Shown: positions 35,938 to 41,756 of the stretch, in pieces
How the letters are laid out: every line of letters starts with the position of its first letter
How positions within the stretch are numbered: the stretch's first letter is position 1
Source of the DNA: an uncultured Bacteroidales bacterium
GTDB taxonomy: Bacteria > Bacteroidota > Bacteroidia > Bacteroidales > Paludibacteraceae
Assembly: GCA_902799185.1 (NCBI GenBank)
Contig: CADBZO010000020.1
Span: 1 to 63,265 of the forward strand
Direction of reading: 5' to 3'
Length of the DNA stretch: 63,265 bases
Notes under the pieces: generated by a model
Told to the model about the DNA's origin: nothing
Database searches by the model: none
What the model saw: only the letters and a program-made list of their open reading frames with translations
Translations under genes and position numbers: made by a program

Positions 35938-36066
35938 GCGGGGGATTTGAATATTCTTACAAATAAAATTGCGGGGGATTTTGGTATTTTGATAAATAAA
36001 ATTGTGGGGGATTTTGGTATTTTGATAAATAAAATTGTGGGGGATTTTGATTTTTTATTCAAAACA
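35938..36066. repeat. 33-base tandem repeat, about 3.9 copies
   Basis: Units start at 35938, 35971, 36004 and 36037, exactly 33 bases apart, each opening GCGGGGGATTT or GTGGGGGATTT and ending AAATAAAATT; the last is cut short by the adjacent promoter. The minus strand is open and would read a KIPKSPTILFI repeat, but I see no start or known protein. This fills most of the 35,889-36,250 gap. Confidence 0.88.
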
Positions 36067-36098
36067 CTTGCGTAATTCATTTATTTTATGTAACTTTG
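36067..36098 (+). promoter_or_regulatory. Orphan promoter beside the 33-base repeats
   Basis: CTTG (36067-36070), 20-base spacer, TAACTTTG (36091-36098). No plus-strand gene follows; the next gene is convergent. The transcript would begin near 36104 and open with a strong hairpin. Confidence 0.7.
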
Positions 36099-36103
36099 CA
36101 GCA

Positions 36104-36150
36104 AATTACAATCCCCCGAACCGCGAATGCGGATTCGGGGGATTTATTGA
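36104..36150 (+). ncRNA. Candidate small hairpin RNA
   Basis: Directly downstream of the orphan promoter, AATCCCCCGAACCGC (36110-36124) pairs with 36129-36144 through 15 base pairs with one bulged A and a GAAT loop. The 3' arm ends GGGGGATT, the same word that opens each upstream 33-base repeat. There is no long U-tract, so the 3' end is unknown. Confidence 0.45.
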
Positions 36151-36250
36151 TATATTCATTGCAAGTACTTTTCGTTTGCAGTCTGTTAGCAGTCATTTAC
36201 ATTACCATCTCGTTCGCATCCTGCACGTTCTAAATGGGTTCTAAGTGGTT

Positions 36251-36742
36251 TCACAGGAAAAATGGCATCCGCTCTAAAATCTCAAACATGATTATAGTAG
36301 AGCCTTTGCTCAGTTCTTTTCTATTAGCCTCCAGCACATAACAAGAGTGGTACCGCCCGTCTTTGTCTTGAATACAATTCCGGCAGACGATTGGGGCCTC
36401 TGCAAGAATGCCTTCTTGGGCAAAGAAGAAAGTCTTCTGCTCTGGTTGGTCACTGAACATCTGATATTCTATGTATTCCTCACCAGCTTTGCGAACCACT
36501 GCCACTTTGTAACATATCTCCGCAATAGAATCACGCAGCAGGTTGACCAACTCTGCACGTGCATTACGAAAAGCGATACTATCTGCTTCTGCCTGCGTCG
36601 CAGCACATCCATAGCCCATACGGCTAATGGTGCTATCCGTCATCTGCACTGCTTGTTCGCATGCCTCGCAGACCACCTCCCTACTCTCCGCGAACATAAA
36701 CATACCAGATAACAATAATCCTAAAATAATTGTCTTCCGCAT
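36251..36742 (-). CDS. LPP20-like secreted protein
   Basis: A 163-residue secreted protein (signal peptide MRKTIILGLLLSGMFMFAES). The block GYGCAATQAEADSIAFRNARAEL resembles the LPP20/FlgO-like fold, in which an alanine-rich helix follows a GxGxA turn. Five cysteines (CEAC near the mature start and CRNC further on) could form disulfides or bind metal. It is the last gene of the CXXX-peptide/Tat operon, 28 bases after the zinc-ribbon gene. Two distant relatives lie at 58162-59558. Confidence 0.75.
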   Translation of the reverse strand: MRKTIILGLLLSGMFMFAESREVVCEACEQAVQMTDSTISRMGYGCAATQAEADSIAFRNARAELVNLLRDSIAEICYKVAVVRKAGEEYIEYQMFSDQPEQKTFFFAQEGILAEAPIVCRNCIQDKDGRYHSCYVLEANRKELSKGSTIIMFEILERMPFFL

Positions 36743-36770
36743 ATATTTCTTTTCTATTTCTACTTCTCAT

Positions 36771-36884
36771 TCATTTCATTGGCTTGCTGCGCTTGTATTT
36801 TCTGGGATGTACAATTTTCCATCCGCACTTCGGACAGAAATTATCCAAACTCTTTATGCAACCATTACACCTAGGACAACACAT
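36771..36884 (-). CDS. 37-residue zinc-ribbon protein
   Basis: A very short gene: ATG at 36884-36882, TGA ending at 36771. The product starts MCCPRCNGC and continues with NFCPKCGWK, giving two CxxC knuckles (CPRC and CPKC) plus two further cysteines, and ends in a basic tail (HPRKYKRSKPMK). It is probably a small cytosolic Zn-binding protein. It starts three bases after the tatC stop and is followed by the LPP20-like gene, so position in the operon supports it being real. Confidence 0.65.
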   Translation of the reverse strand: MCCPRCNGCIKSLDNFCPKCGWKIVHPRKYKRSKPMK

Positions 36885-36887
36885 AAA

Positions 36888-37667
36888 TTAAGAAGTATGT
36901 CTCACTACTATAATACTCGCCTCATATAAGAGATATAGCGGCACAGTTACTAATATTAGCGTCATTAAATCAGGAGGAGTAATGATGGCTGCTACGATCA
37001 TTATGATGATTAGGGCATACTGGCGGTATTTTACCATGATTTCGCTATCTATGATATTTAGTTTTGCTAAAAAATAGGCTATTATAGGTAATTGAAAAAC
37101 AACGCCCATTACTAACGTAAGAGTCACAAAAGTTGAAATATAGCTATCCAAAGTAATCGTACTATGCACCTGCTCGGATACGGAATAGGTTCCCAAGAAA
37201 CGGAAAGAAATGGGAAAAAGGATAAAATAGCTCATTAATACCCCTACAATAAAAAGCGTATAGATGATGAGCAGAACGGGAATAGAATACTTGCGCTCGT
37301 TTTCATAAAGCGCAGGAGATATGAAACGGAATAGTTCAAACAAGATATACGGAGAGGCGCAAAGCAATCCAAGATAAAGCGAGGTGGAAATATGCGTCAT
37401 GAACTGACTGCTAAGATCCGTAGCAATCATATCCACCTCAAATTGCGTAAAATGGAAATCATAGCCCACCCATGCAAAGAAATGCTCAATCCAATGGTAC
37501 AAACAAAAGTTGCTTTTACTTGGCGCAAGGAGCAGGTCAAAAGTGGTGTCCTTGAAGCAGAAGATGGCACATGCAAAGGCGGCTGTCACTATCAACACCC
37601 GAAACAACATCCGGCGGAGCACCTCAAGGTGTCCGCCAAACGTCATCATTTGATTTTCATCACTCAT
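36888..37667 (-). CDS. tatC: Sec-independent translocase subunit TatC
   Basis: A 259-residue six-helix inner-membrane protein, the receptor for twin-arginine signal peptides. The N-terminal cytosolic segment MTFGGHLEVLRRMLFRVLI contains the conserved HLxELRxR-type motif (here HLEVLRRML). The family glutamate/proline features in FRFISPALYENERKYS and the C-terminal ITPPDLMTLILVTVPLYLLYE are present. It overlaps tatA by eight bases and lies in the operon of the Tat-signal CXXX peptide. Confidence 0.96.
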   Translation of the reverse strand: MSDENQMMTFGGHLEVLRRMLFRVLIVTAAFACAIFCFKDTTFDLLLAPSKSNFCLYHWIEHFFAWVGYDFHFTQFEVDMIATDLSSQFMTHISTSLYLGLLCASPYILFELFRFISPALYENERKYSIPVLLIIYTLFIVGVLMSYFILFPISFRFLGTYSVSEQVHSTITLDSYISTFVTLTLVMGVVFQLPIIAYFLAKLNIIDSEIMVKYRQYALIIIMIVAAIITPPDLMTLILVTVPLYLLYEASIIVVRHTS

Positions 37668-37902
37668 TTTTTTGCTCTTGCGGAGTTTGTCGGGACTGTT
37701 CTTGGTCAGAAGATTCCTGTGGCTGCCCGTCGCTGTTTATTTCCTCTTTAACATCCTTCATGCCTTCTTTGAACTCCTTGACGCCTTTCCCTAATCCACG
37801 CATGAGTTCAGGCAGTTTCTTCCCGCCAAAAATAAGGAGTGCGATACCACCGATAACAATTATTTCTGTTGTTCCGATGAATAATAAGACCATGTTCAGC
37901 AT
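37660..37902 (-). CDS. tatA: Twin-arginine translocase subunit TatA/TatE
   Basis: An 80-residue single-span protein: hydrophobic helix TEIIVIGGIALLIFGGKKLPEL, the FGxxKLPEL hinge, an amphipathic helix (LMRGLGKGVKEFKEGM) and a polar tail rich in Q/E. It oligomerises with TatC to form the pore. No separate TatB is seen, as is usual in Bacteroidetes. It starts 14 bases after the CXXX modification gene. Confidence 0.94.
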   Translation of the reverse strand: MLNMVLLFIGTTEIIVIGGIALLIFGGKKLPELMRGLGKGVKEFKEGMKDVKEEINSDGQPQESSDQEQSRQTPQEQKNE

Positions 37903-37915
37903 AATATCTATTCTT

Positions 37916-38194
37916 TTAGTTTTCTGGCGTTACAAGAAATATCTCACAGGTTTCAAAATTTATATTCCAGTGCCCATTTTGTGCTGATTCCCATTTATAT
38001 TTCTGCGCCATGGTATCCCACCAGTTTTGGAACCTCGAACCTGTTTCACCTAAATCTTTTATTAATTTCTCATACAGGTCGGCATTATCGGCTGTCAGAA
38101 TTTTTGCCAACTCATTCAGACCATTACGACGCTCAAAGAGCATTTGAATCTCATTCTTTTCGTCAGGTGTAACCTGACCTACTAATTTCATCAT
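37916..38194 (-). CDS. CXXX repeat peptide modification system protein
   Basis: A 92-residue soluble protein (MKLVGQVTPDEKNEIQMLFERRNGLNELAKIL...). Size, helical N-terminal half and position between a SPASM-type maturase and the precursor's Tat genes match the small accessory family of CXXX-repeat peptide systems described in the TIGRFAM collection. Its biochemical role is unknown; it may present the precursor to the maturases. The start could be either of the two adjacent ATGs. Confidence 0.75.
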   Translation of the reverse strand: MMKLVGQVTPDEKNEIQMLFERRNGLNELAKILTADNADLYEKLIKDLGETGSRFQNWWDTMAQKYKWESAQNGHWNINFETCEIFLVTPEN

Positions 38195-38199
38195 AATTG

Positions 38200-39144
38200 T
38201 TAGAATTGTTCCCGTACATCAAACGGGTCGAGGTAATCAATTTGTTTTATTTCTTCGCCTGCTAATAAACCCATTTCTTTTAGTTTCAGCAGTAAGTCAC
38301 GTGCGGCATTACGTTCCAAATGAGCCAGTACACATTGCTGATGACTTGGCGTATTATTGTCCCAAGTCATTTTTTGGTTGAGCCAAATACAACGGTTGCA
38401 ATGGTATGCATCGCAAATACGACAAAGCGGTGCATGATCGAGCTTGAGCAACTGCGGATTAGGAATCTGCAAACCTGCTTCCAAATCTCCCACCGATCGT
38501 TCTGAAGATGGTTTGTGATGATTCAAGCGGTTGCTGATACCCATTTTCTCGTCGTAATAGAATGCCGGACATAGATAGAATTTGCCATTAGGCGCAAGTG
38601 TGATATTGCTGTCTCCTGCGCCGCAGTTGTGCATCTCTTTCAGTTGCAAACGATCGGTGAGGATATTCAGTTGCGGTTGTTTGCCCGATTTGTACAGATT
38701 GAGCAGAACAGCGTTAAGTGTAGCAAGTGCTTTCTTGTAATCCTCTACTTGATCATCTTTGAAACTCTCTATGTCCGTCAAACAGATATTCAGGCGTGTC
38801 ACTTGCGGCAACAAGGCAGCAATATCATACTGCTTGGCAATAAAATCGGCGATAGAAAGACGTAATACTACATTTTCTGTAGCAATCGATTTCGGCACCT
38901 CATTATATACTGCCACATCACGACCTATCTTCACATGGTCGATGGACTCAATGACTTCGTTATATTCCTCCGGCAATTCGTAGTCGGGATAGACATACTG
39001 AATCATCAGATTCTCTTTCATACCAAAGAGAATAGCCTTTTTGAGGGTCTCCAGAGGAATGAGGTTGCGTCCCTTGAGTGGATTCTCAGCATGGCAATAT
39101 GCCACGCTTGTATCGTCCAATAAAATAACTAAGTACTGTAGCAT
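38200..39144 (-). CDS. CXXX repeat peptide maturase (SPASM-type, no CxxxCxxC)
   Basis: A 314-residue partner maturase. I see no CxxxCxxC radical SAM motif; the N-terminal half (MLQYLVILLDDTSVAYCH...) is instead divergent. The C-terminal half has SPASM-like cysteines: HNCGAGDSNITLAPNGKFYLCPAFYY and LCRICDAYHCNRCIW, plus QQC near the end. It therefore probably binds auxiliary Fe-S clusters and works with the radical SAM enzyme encoded upstream (four-base gap). The family assignment is from order, size and cysteine pattern. Confidence 0.78.
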   Translation of the reverse strand: MLQYLVILLDDTSVAYCHAENPLKGRNLIPLETLKKAILFGMKENLMIQYVYPDYELPEEYNEVIESIDHVKIGRDVAVYNEVPKSIATENVVLRLSIADFIAKQYDIAALLPQVTRLNICLTDIESFKDDQVEDYKKALATLNAVLLNLYKSGKQPQLNILTDRLQLKEMHNCGAGDSNITLAPNGKFYLCPAFYYDEKMGISNRLNHHKPSSERSVGDLEAGLQIPNPQLLKLDHAPLCRICDAYHCNRCIWLNQKMTWDNNTPSHQQCVLAHLERNAARDLLLKLKEMGLLAGEEIKQIDYLDPFDVREQF

Positions 39145-39148
39145 GGCA

Positions 39149-40321
39149 TTAACAGATTTCGGGTTTTATATCTTGTTTATTAGCTTCGAACTCTTCACGT
39201 TTGCCTTCCATTTCCAGTTTGCGATAGAGTTTATTCCAATAATAATTATTCGCACGCACACGTGCCTTGTGCATTTTGCAGATAGCGGTTGCACGTTCAA
39301 AGACAGTGTGGGTCTTTGCGGCATCAAAGTTCTCGCCTTGACACCATGCACAACCTTCCGCTACTTCGCAGTTTATACATTCAGGTGTAGATTGTGTACA
39401 ACGATCAAGCGTAAGGAACGGACGAAGTTTGTTCTTGTCTATGCCATCATGAATATTGCCAATTATCCATGCTTCCTTGTCGCGAAGTGAGTATTGCGCA
39501 AAGCGAGTACAAGGATAGAAGTTGCCGGCTGCATCAATAGAGAGCATCTTTCCAGAACCACACCAATTATTATTCCGTAATACAGGATCAAGAGGTTTGC
39601 CTATTTTTTCATTAAAAAACGAACATTCATGATTTTTATATAAATCGTTATCAATTATTGCATCAGCAAGTTGTACTAATTGACTTTCAAATAATATATC
39701 ATCACCATCTTTCCATACATTTTCAAAAACGCAATTTATGTGAATAGTATGGATACCCAATTCGTACAAATGGAGCACAGATTCAGTAATGTATGGTATA
39801 TCTGCACTGCTTATCGTCACTTTTGTATTTGCTTGTTGAAATTGCGTTACATATAGAGGAATGTTTTTTACAACATCGTCATAAGATCCTTTACCAGAAT
39901 TTTTATAAACACGATTCAAGTCATGTTTCTTTTTGGTACCATCTATCGTGATTCCGATATTAAGATGCGACTTGTTTTTCTCAATAAATCGTTGAATTTT
40001 TTCACTTCCATAATTTAGACCATTTGTAGTAAAACCGAAAACATAATCATTAAACCATCTATGATTTAATCGGTATAATTCTTTTTTTATATAGTCGCAA
40101 ATCTTGTCTATCAGATCTATTTCCAAAAATGGTTCTCCACCAATAAATTCGAAAGCAACAGATTCATTGGGAAATAAATTTTCGTTACCTAAAATATAGT
40201 TAATAGCCTGTTTGGCTGTTTCAAAAGACATACGTTCATTAGTATTTTTACCAACAAGGTAACAATATTTACATGCTAATTGGCAGTCTTTTGTTACTAT
40301 AAAAGTTATAATTTTTCTCAT
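39149..40321 (-). CDS. Radical SAM peptide maturase, CXXX-repeat target
   Basis: A 390-residue radical SAM/SPASM enzyme. The 4Fe-4S motif is CQLACKYCY (Cys 13, 17, 20), followed by the GGEP motif in FIGGEPFLEIDL. The SPASM region has WCGSGKMLSIDAAGNFYPC and the CINCEVAEGCAWCQG cluster. It should modify the cysteine repeats of the precursor encoded directly upstream, for example by thioether formation or another radical reaction; the chemistry is unknown. The coding sequence is noticeably A/T-richer than the flanking core genes, suggesting transfer. Confidence 0.9.
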   Translation of the reverse strand: MRKIITFIVTKDCQLACKYCYLVGKNTNERMSFETAKQAINYILGNENLFPNESVAFEFIGGEPFLEIDLIDKICDYIKKELYRLNHRWFNDYVFGFTTNGLNYGSEKIQRFIEKNKSHLNIGITIDGTKKKHDLNRVYKNSGKGSYDDVVKNIPLYVTQFQQANTKVTISSADIPYITESVLHLYELGIHTIHINCVFENVWKDGDDILFESQLVQLADAIIDNDLYKNHECSFFNEKIGKPLDPVLRNNNWCGSGKMLSIDAAGNFYPCTRFAQYSLRDKEAWIIGNIHDGIDKNKLRPFLTLDRCTQSTPECINCEVAEGCAWCQGENFDAAKTHTVFERATAICKMHKARVRANNYYWNKLYRKLEMEGKREEFEANKQDIKPEIC

Positions 40322-40340
40322 AATACAACGTTATTATCCA

Positions 40341-40398
40341 TTATCTAAACGTATTGTGTGCAATATGGATCAGTTAGGCACACAATACGTTTAGATAA
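40341..40398 (-). terminator. Perfect 21-bp inverted repeat between precursor and maturase
   Basis: Arms 40341-40361 and 40378-40398 are exact reverse complements over 21 bases (TTATCTAAACGTATTG at the outer left), with a 16-base loop. The hairpin begins six bases after the precursor stop and ends 19 bases before the radical SAM start. It lacks a U-tract, so partial attenuation or protection of the precursor mRNA end is likelier than full termination. Confidence 0.88.
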
Positions 40399-40403
40399 CA
40401 GGG

Positions 40404-40691
40404 TTACTTTTGCCAACGGTCGCAACCATTCCAGCAATCAGCGGTGCAACCATCATCGCAATCACCAGAGCATCCTCCATCACACCCGCCAGAACATGAT
40501 TTGCTGCAACTACCGGAACAAGAGTTTCCGCAACCACTGCTACTGCCACTACTTGGCTCATTTTTTTCGCAAGAAGTCAAAACAGGTGAACCAAGTACTG
40601 CGATAGCCAATACAGGCAATGCTGCCTTTGCTGCAGATTTGAAGAACTCGCGTCGCGACTGGAGTTCTTCGTTCTTTTTGTTGTTATCCAT
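40404..40691 (-). CDS. CXXX-repeat precursor peptide with Tat signal and lipobox
   Basis: A 95-residue precursor. A twin-arginine motif SRREFFKSA (Arg 13-14) precedes a hydrophobic stretch (AALPVLAIAVLG), and then comes LTSC, a lipobox with Cys 41. After a serine-rich linker, ten cysteines occur at residues 54, 58, 62 and so on to 90, exactly every fourth residue (GCGNSCSGSCSKSC...). The product would be folded and modified in the cytosol, exported by Tat and lipidated. It heads the operon containing two maturases, a modification protein, tatA and tatC. No promoter of the usual type lies directly upstream; expression may come through the structured leader at 40834-41206. Confidence 0.9.
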   Translation of the reverse strand: MDNNKKNEELQSRREFFKSAAKAALPVLAIAVLGSPVLTSCEKNEPSSGSSSGCGNSCSGSCSKSCSGGCDGGCSGDCDDGCTADCWNGCDRWQK

Positions 40692-40833
40692 AACTTTATA
40701 AAGTTTGAAATTTTGCCTACTCTTTGACGGATTTTCGGCTACCTCCGTTCATATCTATTATGTAATTGTAGTTATCTGCTCTATGTTCTATTATTTAAGG
40801 TACGCATACGCGTGTGTGTATATACACATATAC

Positions 40834-41206
40834 GAAAAAGCGCAGACTTCGCTATTGCTCATCTACGCACAAGGGTCTTAGCACTTACCCCACCAGTCAA
40901 ATAAACAACAATGAAACCTACGCCGATATGACAAACCCAAGAAAAGGTACAAGGTACCATGTACAATGTACAAAGGGCTGATAAATGTCATACCCGTAGG
41001 CGTAATTGCTTACTTTGCTTTTGACTAGTGTTGAATTTGAAAAAGTGTGCTAAGCTTTTTGTGCGTCAAATACAAAGCGTCAATAAACGCCTTTTCAATA
41101 TGTAATGAATCCCTCTTACCCTTCCGCACAAGGCGGACTCGGCGTAAGTGATTCCTGCGAAACAAGTTCATCCTTTGCACGTCACTCCGTGCATGAACTC
41201 ATTCCG
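40834..41206 (-). ncRNA. Structured leader or non-coding RNA, about 370 nt
   Basis: On the minus strand a perfect promoter (41211-41242) precedes a stretch without coding potential but with nested complementary segments. Hairpin 1 pairs 41193-41199 with 41165-41171 and 41188-41192 with 41177-41181. Hairpin 2 pairs 41150-41154, 41144-41148 and 41133-41137 with 41107-41111, 41115-41119 and 41123-41127. A long third domain pairs 41059-41066 with 40865-40872, 41047-41054 with 40877-40884, 41020-41030 with 40891-40901 (11 bp, one G-U), 40995-41000 with 40917-40922 and 40986-40992 with 40927-40933. A stem 40862-40868/40840-40846 followed by U5 looks like a terminator. It does not match RNase P, tmRNA or SRP RNA. 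Confidence 0.7.
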
Positions 41207-41210
41207 GCTG

Positions 41211-41242
41211 CAAAATTACAACAAAAGTTTGACATAAACAAA
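41211..41242 (-). promoter_or_regulatory. Promoter of the structured RNA
   Basis: On the minus strand: TTTG (41242-41239), exactly 20 bases, TAATTTTG (41218-41211). Start of transcription near 41206. Confidence 0.85.
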
Positions 41243-41295
41243 TATTTACGCATAAAAATTAGATTTATTTGATTTTTTAACGAAAAAACGGAGCA

Positions 41296-41455
41296 TATGA
41301 TCCGCTTCTATGAAATAATCTTGATGGATGTTCAAGTGAGATGTTTCACAAGAACATACACATGTAAAGATATAATTCCTTTGGCATCGCGTGAACCGGC
41401 AAATGCCTCTTTGGCAAGGGGAAATAATTTTAGTTACTTTTTAGTATCTTTTTCC
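41296..41455 (-). ncRNA. Candidate small RNA, about 160 nt
   Basis: Behind the promoter at 41461-41493 the minus strand shows two local hairpins (GGCAT...ATGCC and CTTGA...TCAAG) and ends near CGGA-loop-TCCG followed by six U. I see no convincing protein: the minus-strand frames are short and the 61-codon plus-strand frame lacks support. It lies just upstream of the structured-RNA promoter. Confidence 0.4.
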
Positions 41456-41460
41456 GGGTG

Positions 41461-41493
41461 CAAAGGTAGTAATAATTTCTGATTATACACAAG
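41461..41493 (-). promoter_or_regulatory. Promoter, minus strand
   Basis: CTTG (41493-41490), 21-base spacer, TACCTTTG (41468-41461). The -33 element overlaps the edge of a 14-bp inverted repeat, so the palindrome could also act as an operator. Confidence 0.6.
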
Positions 41494-41522
41494 AAAATCT
41501 GCATTTTGTGCAGATTTTCTTG
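41490..41522. terminator. 14-bp perfect inverted repeat
   Basis: CAAGAAAATCTGCA (41490-41503) is exactly complementary to 41509-41522, with a five-base loop. It lies beyond the rubredoxin terminator and overlaps a promoter element, so it may be a second terminator or a binding site. Confidence 0.65.
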
Positions 41523-41523
41523 T

Positions 41524-41545
41524 AAAAAGAATCTCTTTGGAGATT
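41524..41545 (-). terminator. Rubredoxin terminator
   Basis: On the minus strand AATCTC-CAAA-GAGATT is followed by CTTTTT, a short intrinsic terminator 13 bases after the rubredoxin stop. Confidence 0.7.
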
Positions 41546-41557
41546 TAGGCCTCGGTT

Positions 41558-41716
41558 TTAAGCCTCGGAGAACTGGTCTTTGCCAACGCCGCAGAGGGGG
41601 CATGCCCAATCAGCGGGAAGGTCCTCGAAAGCGGTGCCGGGAGCGATACCGTTATCCGGATCGCCTGCTGCGGGATCATATTCGTACCCGCATACATCAC
41701 ATACGTACTTTGCCAT
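41558..41716 (-). CDS. Rubredoxin
   Basis: A 52-residue rubredoxin, ATG at 41716-41714 and TAA at 41560-41558. The Fe(SCys)4 site is formed by [11 protein letters not shown] and ACPLCGVGK (two CxxC pairs), with the conserved aromatic region DLPADW between them. It is a small cytosolic one-electron carrier, often serving peroxide or superoxide detoxification in anaerobes; its partner is not adjacent. The upstream junction with the pectate lyase gene is a heptad repeat. Confidence 0.95.
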   Translation of the reverse strand: MAKYVCDVCGYEYDPAAGDPDNGIAPGTAFEDLPADWACPLCGVGKDQFSEA

Positions 41717-41753
41717 AATAGATTGATGATTAAAGATTTATAATTTATGATTT
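41717..41753 (-). repeat. Heptad tandem repeat, AAATCAT-type x5
   Basis: On the minus strand: AAATCAT, AAATTAT, AAATCTT, TAATCAT, CAATCTA, ending at the rubredoxin ATG. It fills the junction after the pectate lyase stop. Confidence 0.8.
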
Positions 41754-41756
41754 GTA

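Noticed and set aside
35883-36080. Minus-strand frame with KIPKSPTILFI repeats
   Set aside because: It is a translation of the 33-base DNA repeat with no promoter or start context on that strand, and it overlaps the rsmG terminator.
40341-40398. Invertible promoter between inverted repeats
   Set aside because: The arms are only 16 bases apart, too close to hold or flip a promoter; a hairpin is the simpler reading.
40834-41206. RNase P RNA or tmRNA
   Set aside because: The conserved GAGGAAAGTCC block of RNase P is absent, and there is no tRNA-like end or tag frame as in tmRNA.
41297-41482. 61-codon plus-strand frame
   Set aside because: No plus-strand promoter, no recognisable sequence, and a minus-strand promoter lies across its end.
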